NCBI GenBank assembly: GCA_023052935.1
Contig: CM041292.1
Coordinates: forward strand, 102,464,426 to 102,528,425
Length of the DNA stretch: 64,000 nt
Direction: 5' to 3'
Source of the DNA: Piezodorus guildinii
Taxonomy: Eukaryota; Arthropoda; Insecta; Hemiptera; Pentatomidae
The position numbers and the translations under genes were made by a program. The notes under the pieces are model-generated. The model ran no database searches. It had not been told where the DNA came from and saw only the letters and a program-made list of their open reading frames with translations. Positions within the stretch are counted from its first letter, which is position 1. Every line of letters begins with the position of its first letter. Below are positions 22,421 through 34,430 of the stretch, one piece after another.

Positions 22421-23815
22421 ATGGATGAAGAGGTTGCTACTGAAGATAATAATGTAACAACCAAACCAGGGAAACCACCGTCAGCTAAAAGACCTAGGTG
22501 CAAAACGTCGGATAATGAGGAAGAGCTTGAAGAAGATAACTTTAAGGACACCTTGCTACAAGAGGCAAGATCTATCCAAAGTAATCTTAAAACTTTCTTA
22601 TTAGGGTTAGATAAAAAGATTACAAACAAGACTAGAGAACACATAAACGTAACGGTGGAACGTCTTATTAGCATTTTAGAGGCTATGAGCTCTAGAAGTA
22701 AAGACACCGATGAATGCAAAGGGCTCTCAGTGGCTGTTCTTGTCAAACAGGTAGTGAAAGAAACACTAGAGTCTACTAGCATTATTAATGTACTTACGGA
22801 AAAAATAATGCAAAAATCGTTTCCTTTAGTAAGTCAAGAAATACCATGTGTGGAAATATCAACACAATACCCTCCACTGATCAAGGCTGGAACCTCCAAG
22901 GAATCTCATCAACCAGCGGAAATCGAGAAATTCAGTATTGTAAAGAACAAACGAAACCGAAAGAAAGCTAAGTCCAAGCAAGAAAGACGAATACAGAATC
23001 AAGACGGTATGGAAGAAAATAAACATGATACTCCCGAAAAACCTGTAACAGCACAAAAACCTATAACGTTAGCAGATATTGTTAAGAACCTGCCACTAAA
23101 GCCAAAAAGCACTCCACAATCCACATACCTAACAATTAGTGGGTCGGGAAAAAGTCCTACGGATATCATCCAAGGACTCCCTTCACTGAAAGAAATAGGT
23201 GTGAACGCCTCAATTGTGAGAAAAACGAAAGCAGGCTCAGTGTTGGTTCCGCCTTGAGGACAGCTCTCAAGTCACAAAAGTAATTGGCTGGAAAGGGCTC
23301 AGAGATAGCGGTTTACATGGCAGGCTGGCCTTGAGGAGAAAACCAAAGATGGAGATGAGGGGTGTGCCTCTGACATGGAATTCTACCGATGTGGCGAGGT
23401 TTCTGTGGGAAAGAATACCCGAGAAGTCGGTTCCCACTCCGTTAGTTACCGACGATCTCCGGCCACTTTTCTCCTCGGTAGCTAAAAACGGATTAACGAA
23501 AAATTGGGTGTTAGAGGTACACCCAATGGTTCGGTTCCAGTTGTTAGAGTTGGGAACCTTAGTAGAAGAATGGTGGTGCTTGTCGTTTAAAGACTACCTT
23601 GATGCTGCTCGTTGTACCAAGTGTCAGGGCTATGAGCATACCAAGGCCACATGCACAGCAGATGCTGAAGTTTGTATCTGGTGCGCAGAGAGTGGTCATT
23701 TAATGAAAGTGTGCCCAAAGAAAAATGCCAAGCAAAGCACAAATCAGTGAGTCGAGAGTGCCCTGTGCATTTGAAGTGGTGCAAAGAAATGGCAAACAGG
23801 ACTTATTATGAGTAA
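22421..23815 (+). pseudogene. R1-like ORF1, gag-like zinc-knuckle protein, frameshifted
   Basis: It starts at ATG 22421 with an acidic, lysine-rich N-terminus (MDEEVATEDNN, then KRPRCKTSDNEEELEEDN) followed by a charged, partly helical region. A 1-nt insertion near 23247 (GTTCCGCC) moves the frame, and the protein continues with MRGVPLTWNSTDVARFLWE. Two CCHC knuckles follow: CTKCQGYEHTKATC (about 23613) and CIWCAESGHLMKVC (about 23673). A second shift near 23730 restores the original frame for a third, degenerate knuckle (AKHKSVSRECPVH) and a stop at 23813-23815. Undisturbed length would be about 464 residues. The role inferred from the family is RNA binding and RNP formation. The stop overlaps the ORF2 ATG. 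Confidence 0.85.
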
Positions 23816-26800
23816 AATCAAGGTTCTCCAACTGAAAATGGGCCGCCGGAGAGTTGTAGCTGATGAGCTTCGTGCTCTTTCACAACGCTACGATATTATG
23901 GCGGTCCAGGAACCGACCTGCCGTGGGAACATGGTCACAGGATTTGGCCTTACGTCGAGAGTTATAGCCCTAAGCAGTGGAGAGAGGAGGCCTAGGTCTG
24001 CGATTGTGATTAACAATCCAAACCTCGACGTAATGGATCTGAGGCAATTCTCTAAGGCAGATTGTGTTGCATGCTACATCAGGTATGGTAACATCTCATT
24101 TACGCTGGTTTCAGCATATCTGGCTAACCCAGGCAACATTGAAGATGACATATCTGCCCTGGAGGCGATCACAACAAGCACGAGAAATGTGTTCATTTGC
24201 TCAGATACCAATTCCTGGAACACGGTCTGGGGATCCAATCGTACAGATAGAAGGGGTGCTAAATTCGGAGAGTTTCTCGCGAGAAGCCAGCTTGTCGTGG
24301 TGAACGAAGCCGCTTCCATCTCTACGTTCTCCGGTGGGATGGGTGAGAGTTGGATTGACGTGACGCTGGCATCTCCGACGCTCGTAGGACACGTTTTCGA
24401 TTGGGCCCTCAGATCTGAAACGAGTTTAGACCACAAAGCTCTAGTATTTGACATAGTTCAGGATGAAGAGCGTTCCCACGGTGTTAAAAACGGTTATGTA
24501 ACACGTATAAGCAACTGGAATGCTATCCGATCGACGCTGGTGGGAAAAATTGTTGATGAAGATTGGAAGAAGGGTATTTCGAAACCGAAGAAGACCTGGA
24601 TCTCAGAGTGTCCAGAATTACTAATCTTATTCGCGATACAGCAGAGAATTCCCTCCAGCATCGGAAAGTCAGAGCTCGACCTGTCCCATGGTGGACGCCG
24701 GCCTTAACCACCATGAAGAGAGAACTCAACAAGGCTCGGCGATCGTATCAGAAGTGTAGGTGTGACGAGAGGCGCATCTCACTTCGTAACGAGTATAAGT
24801 CTAAAACCAAGGCATACCGAAACGAGGTGCGTTCACGCAAGCGACGTTCTTGGGATGAGTTCGTCTCCAATGAGTCCGAAAAGCATCCTTGGGGCATCCC
24901 ATATAAAGTGGCTATGGGCAAGTTGACCCCTCCTCAAGCTGTTGCAGCCCTAAAACATGGAGATAATCAGGCCGTAACTCTTGAAGAAGCGGTAAATATC
25001 TACTTACCCAGAGATGATAGTTCCGGAGATAATGTAGAGGATAACTTCGTGAGACGCACAACGGTATGCCCACCTGGCACGGACTTATACCCTCCATGGG
25101 ACATATATGATCTGCGTATTGCCGTGGATAAGCAGAAAGCTGGTCGTGCTCCAGGACTTGATGCTATAGACGCGGCGATCTTGAAAAACAGTTTCCCTTA
25201 TATAGAAGATAAGCTACTAAATCTTTTCAACGACTGCCTTGATAGGTGATATTTCCCGAAAAAATGGAAGATCGCCGATCTGAGACTCCTCTACAAGGGA
25301 GGGGTAGGGATAAGCAGGTCCCTAAGTCCTATAGACCCATATGCCTCCTCCCGTTAATGAGCAAGGTTTTGGAGCATCTCATTTTAAGCAGCTTACGACC
25401 AGTTCTTGCAAGAGCAAGCCATCCGCGACAGTACGGATCAACCAAAGGAAAGGGAACCGCAGATGCCCTCCTTCAAGTTCGTACAGACGCAGCAGTAAAA
25501 ACGGAGCGATATGTCATGTTACTGCTCTTTGACATATCCTCCGCTTTTGATAGCGTCTGGTGGCCGTTGGTGCTTCAACAGCTGCATAAGTACGAAGCTC
25601 CCAGTAACTTATACGCTCTCGTTAATAGCTACCTCCAAGACAGGTTTGTAAAGGTTCGGGGAGGTTACTATGAGACTGAAGTTTCTATAGAGAGGGAATG
25701 TCCTCAAGGATCTGTCCTTGACCCAGCTCTATGGAAGCTAATATTTGATGAGTTGCTGGGAGTGCTTGAGGAGGAGCAGTTCTATGCTACTGCATACGTT
25801 GATGATCTGGCGGCTGTAGTGGCATCTAACAGCAGAGCTGGAATAAAAGCGGAAGCTGAGAGGTGCGCCAACCTGGTAGGAAGGTGGTGTCGTATGAAAA
25901 AATTGAAATGGCCGCAGCTAAAACTCAGACCATCCTTCTAAGAGGAAAAACGTATAGGGCACACCCCATAAACCTCTGCTTTGAGGGTACGAGAATACGT
26001 CCAAGTGAAGTGGTCACCTACTTAGGGATACGATTTGGCAAAGAATTCAACATGGCCCCTCACTTGGACTACTTAGGCAATAGGGTGGCCTTAGCTTTCA
26101 ACGGTCTGAGTAGACTAGGGGACGCTTTCTGGGGCCTTAGATACCCAGCAACAATGACCATTTATAACGGCATGGTGCTGGGTATTCTGAGATACGCTTC
26201 CCCGCCTGGTTCAAGAACATCACACAACGGTAGAAGCGCAGGTTGGCGACCATTCAGCGAACGGCTTTGCTACGAGTAACAAAGGCTTACCGTACTATAT
26301 CCCATGAGGCGGTTCAAATTCTTGCAGGAGGAGTACCTCTCGACCTCCTCCTGCGTGAAGATTCATTTAAAGATGCCTACAAGAGGAACGGCTCAGCAGG
26401 TCTCCCGGGGAATATCCAAATGAGGATTGCGGAGGACCCAAGGAAATGGAAGAGTGCAATCCGGGAACATACCATTTATGAGTGGGACCGGCGGTGGGTG
26501 ACAACCTCAAAAGGTGCTACCTTGAAGAAATTCTTCCCCACGGTCAGCTCACGATTGAAAGCCAAATGGATTGTTCCGGATTACTGGGTCTCTCAATTCC
26601 TCACTGGGCACGGGGCTTTCCGAAGTAAGCTGCACAGTTTTGGAAAAGACGTAGATCCCCTGTGCCCCAGTTGTGGAGTCCCGGAGACTGCTGAGCACAT
26701 CATTGTGGAATGTTCCGCGTTTGAGGCACTAAGGGCCAAACTATTGAGGGAATGTGGGCTCTGGGTCCTCTCGGTGAGCGATTTCCCTCAGCTGGTGTCC

Positions 26801-26962
26801 GAACAAAATTATGAACAATTTACATCATTTATTCACGGGTGGAAAACATTAGTAGGCCCGGCAGCTTTTAACGTAGGTGGGACTGGACGGGATCGAGGAA
26901 GACCACTTCCGAGAGAAGAAGCAGGAGCTGAAGGGATGGTCATCGAGGAGAGACCAGATTAA
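23808..26962 (+). pseudogene. R1-like ORF2, endonuclease-reverse transcriptase, multiply broken
   Basis: It begins ATGAGTAA, overlapping the ORF1 stop by 8 nt. The endonuclease (23808-24560) shows AVQEPT, a SDTNSWNTVWGS block, RGAKFGEF, WIDVTLAS and a final LDH (usually SDH). RT follows: CLLPLMSKVLE; motif A FDISSAFDSVW (25528-25560); motif B CPQGSVLDP; and motif C YVDD (25795-25806) where YADD is usual. The C-terminus has LTGHGAFRSKL and a finger CPSC-x7-H-x4-C (26663-26713). Frames change near 24568, 25298, 25905 and 26203, and in-frame stops lie at 25247-25249 (TGA) and in CGGTAGAAG near 26230. It nicks target DNA and reverse-transcribes the element RNA in intact relatives; this copy cannot. 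Confidence 0.9.
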
Positions 26963-27075
26963 AAAAGCTGGGAAGAGAAGAAAAACAGAAACTGAAGATT
27001 AGTACTGGTAGCATCTCACACATGGCTACCGACGCCCGTATTGCCATATGGCAAGGCAGGGAGACCTAAATAAAT
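26963..27075 (+). other. 3' UTR and (TAAA)n tail of the R1-like element
   Basis: Short purine-rich 3' UTR with an inverted pair GCCATATGGC, ending CTAAATAAATAA. The tail is tetranucleotide rather than poly-A, consistent with target-primed reverse transcription by an R1- or I-type enzyme. Confidence 0.8.
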
Positions 27076-27179
27076 AAATAAGAGAAGGAATCAGGGATCT
27101 CTTTTACTGCATTTGATGCTATTAAGAGGGGTCTGAGGTTAGGAAAAATTTTCGGAATCGGGAACAAATAGGAGTTAGT

Positions 27180-27495
27180 TCTAGTTATTTTTACTCAATA
27201 TAGTCTGAGTGTCTGCACATAGTCTTGCCAGCGCTGTGGCCGCCCTGTCGGAGTTTGTTGAATTAAAAAAAATTAATATGTCTCCCGGAGATGTATTCTG
27301 TCACGGTCGGAAGTTCGAAAGTGTCGTGTATTTGGTCTGTCTTCGTCCTCTGTAGTGAATTATGTCTCACTATTCGTCTCAGTACTCCATTTTGAAACTG
27401 CTGGAGCTTTTTCGCTATGGTTGGTGTTAAGTTAGTTAGCATCGGTGCTCCGTATACGAGGCTCGGTCTAAAATTACTGATTTATAGATTAATAT
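27180..27495 (-). pseudogene. Non-LTR ORF2 C-terminal relic of a further lineage
   Basis: On minus an open frame of about 70 codons reads RLVYGAPMLTNLTPTIAKK, LQQFQNGVLRRIVRHNS and DTFELPTVTEYISGRH. This is the typical sequence after the RT thumb of Jockey/CR1-type proteins: 'YGAP', then 'IQ.FQN..LR.I...', then a helical tail. It ends at a T-run insertion (AAAAAAAATTAA on plus). The wording differs from both Jockey families in the window. No catalytic motif. Confidence 0.55.
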
Positions 27496-28169
27496 TTTCA
27501 GGCGAAGAGATGGATTCGGCGATGTTAGTAAATGATTTAGTCGATAGGACTTGGTTATAACCGAGCTAATCTAAGCAAATATGAACTCGAAATCCCAGCT
27601 GTTTTTTGCAACCATTAGTATGTAATTGCCGGAACTGTGGTAGATATTGAATCTAATATATCCAGTAAACTAAAAAATGGTATTCCTGTATTCAAAAACC
27701 TGAAATAAGAATTCTCAAATGTTTATTAATTTTACAGGACATTTATGTAATTTTTACGAGGAAAAAAAGAAAAACTAACAAAAAGTTATTTCTTTCATTT
27801 GTCGGCTCTGTCCATGCATGATATCAAGATATTAAAGTTTGAAATTGAAACTAGATACTTTAAGTAGTTCTAAATCCTTTTTCAGTTCGAGTTCTACTAA
27901 ACTAAATAATGAATTCATTAGATACATGGAGTTAGTTTGTCTCTTTTAGGTGATTTGCATGTCATTAGTTTAAATGGATAGATGAATAAATCTGTGCATT
28001 TAACTTTACTTTTCTAAACAAACAAATTTACAGTTAGTAGAAATTTATCTTTGTCTGTCAGTTCAAATATTATCAGTAAAAAATAAAGAAAAAAAGAAAC
28101 TTTAAAAGCATCCTGTACACTGCATTAAAAAAATAGGTATTTTTATACTACATGGATTGTTGGAAATTA
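27496..28169. other. AT-rich stretch, nothing recognised
   Basis: No supported feature. Confidence 0.5.
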
Positions 28170-28376
28170 AAAAATTATGAATATATTATTCGGAACAGTC
28201 TCTTCTATTTTATTTATATATTTATTTATCATAACATATATAAACTATGATTATTAAAACATTACGTTTCGAGGTACTTCTTATTCCTCATCTTCAGATC
28301 TTTAAATATCATATTTATTTCCATATTATATCCTAATATGGGTCATTTAATATTGTAATATTATTCATATTAACTT

Positions 28377-28454
<78 letters not shown>

Positions 28455-28640
28455 CAATTCTTTCATTCTGTTAAAATAATATAATATGGAAATAAATATG
28501 ATATTTAAAGATCTGAAGATGAGGCTTAAGAAGTACCTCGAAACGTAATGTTTTAATAATCATAGTTTATATATGTTATGATAAATAAATATATAAATAA
28601 AATAGAAGAGACTGTTCCGAATAATATATTCATAACTTAA
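28170..28640. mobile_element. Foldback element FB3 with hammerhead-like core around a (TA)n loop
   Basis: Arms of about 165 bp (28170-28345 and 28478-28640) pair almost perfectly. The loop is a (TA)n tract at about 28380-28451. The right arm on plus reads CTGAAGA (28513-28519), T, GAGG, an 11-nt loop, CCTC, GAAACGTAATG (from 28540); the left arm has the same on minus (28297 down to 28266). CUGAAGA fits the hammerhead CUGANGA consensus exactly. The arms begin GTTATGAATATATTATTC. Confidence 0.8.
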
Positions 28641-29014
28641 ATTACTCTTCTATAATAGTAATTGATATAAAATTAAAAAATTATATTTTCTCGAATTCTG
28701 ATAATACCATTATATACCACTGGTTTTGGAAATGAAAACATTTGCAAAAATCAATGAAGTTAATGATTGACCAGTAGAAATGATTAAGTGTTCACATTTC
28801 TCTGTTACACAACATGGACCCTCTTTCGCACGGTATCCATATACAACGCGACGCAGATCGGATGGATTTTAATAAGCACGTCCAACTAATCCGTTCCATC
28901 AATGCACCTCTTATAATCAGATTCCTTAAAATATTCTTTTTTTGTAAGAAATAAATTTGCATTTTATATAATATTGTATTAATTTCTTTTAGTGAAAAAC
29001 GTGTAGAGTTTTTT
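28641..29014. other. AT-rich stretch with a GC-richer patch
   Basis: The patch at 28805-28900 (CTCTTTCGCACGGTATCC, ACAACGCGACGCAGATCGG) has no recognisable frame. Confidence 0.4.
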
Positions 29015-29465
29015 ATTTTTTTTATTTATTTACACAAATGAACCAAATCCTATATGGTTTTATAAAAAGTTAGGTTACGGAACCAGAATTAATATAAAAA
29101 ATAAAATGATAATAATATAATCATAATAAAAGGTAAATAAATTAAATTGAGAAAAAGTAAAATAATTATAATATTAAAAATAAAATAAATTCTGTGGTCT
29201 TTTTTTAGATTTTACACTGGGTCTAAGCGAAGAATTTGTTGATCATTAACTTTTGTTAGTCTAATTGTTGTAAAAATCTGGCTTCTTCATCTTGTGAAAC
29301 TACCACTTTTCTTTTCTTCCCATATTTTCTACACCTGAATAAATATGGCGCAGGTCTTCAGAGACTTTGCATGTAACACAATATCCATCATTTTCTATTT
29401 TCATTAAATCAAGAAATTTGTTTGTACAGTCATTGTTAGTAGCCTTACCAATTGTGAAATTTCTT
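29015..29465 (-). pseudogene. Non-LTR 3' end with zinc-finger relic
   Basis: On minus, about 50 codons read NNDCTNKFLDLMKIEND, GYCVTCKVSEDLRHIYSG, then in a shifted frame CRKYGKKRKVVVSQDE. Together these form the CxxC...H...C finger and basic tail seen at the end of I/Jockey-type ORF2 proteins. A T-rich/A-rich 3' UTR with a T-rich end at about 29015-29035 (A-rich tail on minus) follows. Layout parallels 4870-5270. Old and frameshifted. Confidence 0.45.
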
Positions 29466-31234
29466 TGCGATCGAGTTTATTATTCTAACGTGTATAATTG
29501 TTTGAACGTAACATCCTAAATGCATGGTTTCTTTCTAAAACAAACACTTTTTGACTGTTGCCATGAGGTGTGCTGAATCCAATGTTCTAAAGTACTTATT
29601 TTACTAATCACTTGGAACAGTCCTTAAAACCTTGATCTCGGTGCTTGCTTGTACTCTATCACAGCCTGAGAGACTTAATGAATTTATTTTAGACTCTAAC
29701 AAAAATAAACTAATGATTTGTTCTCGAATCTCAAAACTAGTTGTATCCCTAAAATCGTTGGAATTTATATGTCAGCTGTTTTTATTAATATTTGATGTAA
29801 TAAACTACAAAATCGAATATGGAATAGTTACGATTGTTGCTAGAACTAGTTCGAAAGACTAACGCCGTTATTGCTACTCAGTTATTGCTCACGTCTCGAG
29901 ATGCTATCTCTGGAAGAATTTTTTAATTACTCCTAATGATAATATCACCGTTTGGGGCTTTCTCACATTTGGTGGCATTGTGCTCAGGTCTCCTTCTTTC
30001 CTTATTTTCCTGGTGTGAGAATCATTGACAAAAACACTGCCAATTAATCACGGTGACGTTCTCTAGATTACACATAATTCTTTTATGATTAACTGCGGGA
30101 AGTTATATGTAGTAAAAAAAAAAAAAGAATCATGGAAGCGGAAATCAGCAGTTTTTCTTATTTATTTATTTTTTTTATTAAACTTCATTAATTAAGTCAA
30201 AACGGTAAATATCTTTAAACTATTTCAGACATTATGAATAATAATTATATTAGTCATTGTGTTAAATTACTCATAAAAAGAGATATATTATCGATATAAT
30301 TGGAAGAATCTAACTAAAATAACTATTCAAACTAATTTTGTGCTATTGATATTCGTTGGATACATTTTGAATATCCTTGGATTTATATTTAGTGAGTGAG
30401 TATTTATTTGGACTATTTCAAAATTTACCACTATGCATTTAAGGGATGGCATGCAGTGGAAAAATCGTTCTCTTATATTTTGAATGTCTAAAATAATAAT
30501 TACTTAAAATTAATATACAGTCATTTGTTCTAAGCCCTTGAGTACTGTATAAAAAAATAAAACCTGTACGGTTCTATTCTAGACAACAATGAATTACTAT
30601 TACCTCTTTTTTCACATTACAAATTCCACAATTTTATTCAATTATACGACTTATTATATCGTTTTTCTTGAATCTTACGCTTTTGAAAAACATAGCTTTT
30701 ATCCAATCATTTTGTAGTAAAGTAATTAGAAATGTTTTATAAATAATGTAATTCTAAATTTTTGGTGAGAAAAAATTGTTTGTTTACACATTTTTCAATA
30801 ATAATAAGAAATATAAGATAAATGCAAGATTTCAGAAAAAAAATAATAAGTTTTTAATTTTTTCATATTGTTCCACCACTTCAAAAAATTCGAAAAAGTT
30901 CCTGTGTATACAGGAGTATAAGCGACATTTTCTGAGAAAATAAATCAGTGATAGACACTTTTCAAAAAGGTTTAAAAAAATACATATTTTGGTTTCCTTT
31001 TTTCTGCTAAAAATTGACTTTTCATTTAAGAATCATGATCATATTATTTTTTCATGCCTTTGACTCCTTATCTTACCAGCTTGTATAGTATAATTAACAA
31101 CTTGATGTTAAGTTAACCTTTATGAAAAGAGTACCAATAAAGAAGTAAGAAATAGGTTTCGTTTTCAAATATTTCTTAGAGAACTAAATTTTGATGTTTT
31201 ATACATAAACTTGGCATGTCCTTTAAATGCGGTT
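29466..31234. other. AT-rich stretch, nothing recognised
   Basis: No coding or repeat signal that I can support over about 1.8 kb. Confidence 0.5.
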
Positions 31235-31430
31235 TCAAACATCAATTTTAATTGCGAGAGCTGAAGGTAAGAACCAGTAGAGCACCAGAAGCCGAATGAA
31301 AGACGGGGCAGGTTGGCCTTGAGGAGTTGTGAATGGGCCGAAACTCAAGGCTTGTTCTGCCGTCCTGGAGGAACCACGCTTCCTTGCCTCTGCTCTTGTT
31401 TTCGTCGCATCTTCAACCTTCTTAACCAAT
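31235..31430 (-). other. GC-richer island open in three minus-strand frames
   Basis: The minus frame starting at ATG 31429 reads MVKKVEDATKTRAEARKRG and runs 64 codons. The other two minus frames are also largely open (for example KSRGKEAWFLQDGRTS). This shows composition rather than selection on one frame, so a gene call is not justified. A decayed retroelement segment is possible. Confidence 0.25.
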
Positions 31431-32165
31431 GAAACTTAAACCTAATATTTTGTTAATTTCGTTTATTCTGCTGATTTATTTTTTTATATAAATTTATCTA
31501 GAAATATTTGGAGAAAGTTCCTTATAAAAAGAAGACATTTTCCTCGCTGCTTATATGTCCACGAGGTTAGTAAAAATATTATCATTTAATTGGCTTATAG
31601 CTTAGTAATTATTTGAGGTAAACTTACTAACTTTGCTGTACTTACTCAGTTAATACAAAATTGTAGATCATAATTTACAAGTTTGTGAGAATAGTGGATA
31701 TAGTAAATCGTTTTAATCCAACAAAAAAAAATCCTTTTATTTATACAGATAAATAAAAAAATATATAAACTTTTTTGGAATCAGTGCACTCATAATAAAA
31801 ATTATAAACCTATACTACTGCTATGTTTTTGACCGGCTGCTTTTTTAAGGCAGCGGTAGCTTCAAAAACTAGCTTACTTACTATATTTAGTCAATATATA
31901 AACTATATTTAATGATACTATTGGATCTCCTTTCCAAAGGTATCGTGTTTACCAATCCAATAGGTGGCATGCAGGGTAAGATTAAAGTAAACAAGATCCA
32001 ATTAATACATTACTATAATTATTAATTTACACATATCCATTATATTAACACATTGCCTAGAACTCTGATTGAGAATACTGAGGGACATTTTCACTACCAC
32101 CTTTGCCATACAATATTACAAATAACGAGATACCTTTAACACACTGTTGGCCGGCGAAAGTGGAA
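31431..32165. other. AT-rich stretch, nothing recognised
   Basis: No supported feature. Confidence 0.5.
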
Positions 32166-32459
32166 TCATCTTAAGACGTCCATTCTCTGCTTCATCCTCC
32201 AGCTGCTCTCAGAACCCCGACGGCCACCTCCTCTTCTTGTAGATGGAACCCGACTCACTTCTCTTGAGGATAAAACTTGACTGACTCTTTCGAATCTCCT
32301 CCTCATCGTCGTCACCTCGAACGGGGCTGATATGGAAAGTACCCCACGCCGAGGGTTCTTTGTCCTATGGTCTAGAAACTTTCCCGAGGTATCGCTGGGG
32401 GCCCCCATGGATTCAGGTAAACGCCTTTTGATCTCTTTCCGACAAAGGCTTATTAACAT
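32166..32459 (-). CDS. Unassigned 97-codon ORF, arginine-rich
   Basis: ATG at 32457-32459 on minus to a stop at 32166-32168. The product is basic and serine-rich (RRRFERVSQVLSSREVSRVP, then RRGGGRRGSESSWRMKQR) with no hydrophobic core, signal peptide or membrane segment. The stretch is GC-richer than its flanks and contains several CpG. I do not recognise a domain. It could be a host exon, an ORF1 relic of a retrotransposon, or chance openness due to composition. The absence of stops over 290 bp in an AT-rich genome is the only support. Confidence 0.25.
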   Translation of the reverse strand: MLISLCRKEIKRRLPESMGAPSDTSGKFLDHRTKNPRRGVLSISAPFEVTTMRRRFERVSQVLSSREVSRVPSTRRGGGRRGSESSWRMKQRMDVLR

Positions 32460-34430
32460 TTATTTAATTAATATAATAGTTTTCTAATAAAGAATTTCCA
32501 CCCCTCAGTATCCTCAATACATTACACTACGATTAGTGAGGGGTGTTATGCTTTCATTACTCTTTGATTTGCATGTAATAGTTAAAGGAAAAAATCCTTT
32601 ATGCAACGTTTATACGAATCAGTACGCAAATAATTAGGAAAAACCCTACTTTGATTTTAATCAACTGAGTAATTAAATTCCAACAAACATAAAAAAAGGA
32701 TGATTAAAAACGGATCAGAATTAGTATTATATTTTTATCTAGTCACCATATTTCGTAAAGTATCGTTCGTCCCATATCCACGTAGTAAATTGGTCGTGTT
32801 ATATTAATAAACTACAAATTCTCCTGTACATATCTGATCCTTCTTTAAAATGTGAGTATTTTAGGATAGGTAACGACATTCATGATTTTGATATTAATTT
32901 AAATTTTTGGAAATAATAAACCGTAATGTAAATAATATGCAGTTGTTTTGTTTTAGTTAATATTGTTATTGAAATAATGTGTAATGAAATATCCTGTCTT
33001 GATTTCTTAATAACGTTCCACCATTGTATTGGTATTTCCCAATCCCAACTCCTTGCCTAGAATGATGATATATAAATATAATTCAATGTTTTAGTCGGCT
33101 AAAAGTTCCACCCTTGTTAAGATCTTTTTTCATTTTTTTTATATCTTTAAAATTAATAGTGCCTATCTAATTACAGTGTAAACTGAAATAAGGTTTTATT
33201 AATACAATAACTCGCGAATCAGTGTCAGAAGTTTACTATTCGAGAAAAATAATAATAAATTCATTTAGAAAGAACAACAATTCACCGTTACACTTATGGA
33301 TGCATGCCCAACGCCTAAATTTTAAAAATCAATTCTTAAATTTACTAGAAAATTTAGCTATTATCCTGAAGATTATCTATTTATTTTTCGTAATATAGAA
33401 TGATATTGAAGAATAAATGCGATTCAAGTGACAGTATAAATGGACCCGAATCATGAAAAACTCGTGGTCAATAGGAGAAAATCCAAAGAATAACTTGAAC
33501 TTCAGTTCTATTCAGAACTAGGTTCTATCAATTCTCATATAAATATTATTTCAAGAATTTTATCCCTAACTTTTATGTCCCTTGTGAAAAAATAAAATAA
33601 AATATAAATGATTTATCTTACATATAATACATAAAATGATCGCCTTTGACTTAATAATTAGTAAAACCATGTAAAGATGATTAAACCATGTTTATGTAAT
33701 AATTATTGATTCATAAATGTTTATTTATATATTCAGCTTGTAAAATGTATCTTACATTTAATATTAACGACTACTTCTTGAATAAGTATGTTATAAACCT
33801 TTAAGTGGTATGTACAAAGTGGACTAGTTCAATCACGCTGGACCTCTAAGTCTTTGGCTTGGGTTTCAATCCAGCTATAGCAGATCATTGATTTATTCAA
33901 TTTTATTAGGCTAGTATTTCGATTTTGAATTTCATGTTTTTTTTGTGTGCAAATGTGCAACTTAAACTTAAATCTTGACTTAAATTGCAACTCTTTTAAT
34001 TATAATTTGCTAATCACTGTTACTTAGCTTATATATTGTGTAGTTATTGTTCCCAGATACATTGTACTGTTTCTTGAGGTCAAAGACCAGGGATACCCAC
34101 CCTGGGAAGCCCTGCTATGGTTGGTTCTGTTGGTAGTGTCATTATCACATCACAAGCGCGTGTCAGCTTACAAATATTGATTTACTTTTCCCATTGTGCT
34201 TCTCTCTATCTGTGTATATATATATAATTATATGTAGTATTTCTATTTTTGTATTATTTTGATTTCTAAGTCAATACTAAACATTTGAGCCTTCAATATT
34301 CATAAGTTCTGATCAAATTACGTTCGAATATGGCAAAAAAAAAAATTAACTTGGATAATTATATAGCATGATAATTAATGGGAAAAAAAACCACTTTCGC
34401 TTACATCGGCTGTTAAAATCAATTTAAGAA
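32460..34430. other. AT-rich stretch with a possible tRNA-like patch
   Basis: Near 33815-33885 the sequence GGACCTCTAAGTC... CTTGGGTTTCAATCC has a weak B-box-like end, so a very old tRNA-derived SINE is possible but unproven. The GC-richer patch at 34090-34160 has no assignment. The rest is featureless. Confidence 0.3.

Larger units (their letters stand above)
21999..27091 (+). mobile_element. Full-length R1-like non-LTR retrotransposon with 16-bp target duplication
   Basis: The element body is 22015-27075. The identical 16-mer AAATAAGAGAAGGAAT sits at 21999-22014 and 27076-27091 and is the target-site duplication. The body starts GGGAGGTTAGATTGAG and ends in (TAAA)n, so the 5' end looks intact, unusual for non-LTR copies. 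It has a 5' UTR of about 400 bp, ORF1 with zinc knuckles, ORF2 with APE-type endonuclease, RT and a C-terminal CCHC finger, and a 3' UTR of about 110 bp. The R1-clade assignment rests on protein style (LTGHGAF, CPQGSVL, an endonuclease with SDTNSWN..WGS); the target is not rDNA. It is defective through at least six frameshifts or stops. Confidence 0.9.

Noticed and set aside
22333..22782. 149-codon minus-strand ORF opposite ORF1 of the R1-like element
   Set aside because: It is the antisense shadow of a real coding frame; the serine/leucine-rich translation mirrors the acidic and lysine-rich sense strand.
28380..28451. CRISPR-like or satellite array
   Set aside because: It is a plain (TA)n tract inside the FB3 loop, with no spacers.
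33815..33885. tRNA-like patch with GGGTTTCAATCC
   Set aside because: The B box has at least two mismatches and no second copy was found, so I only mention it within the surrounding stretch.
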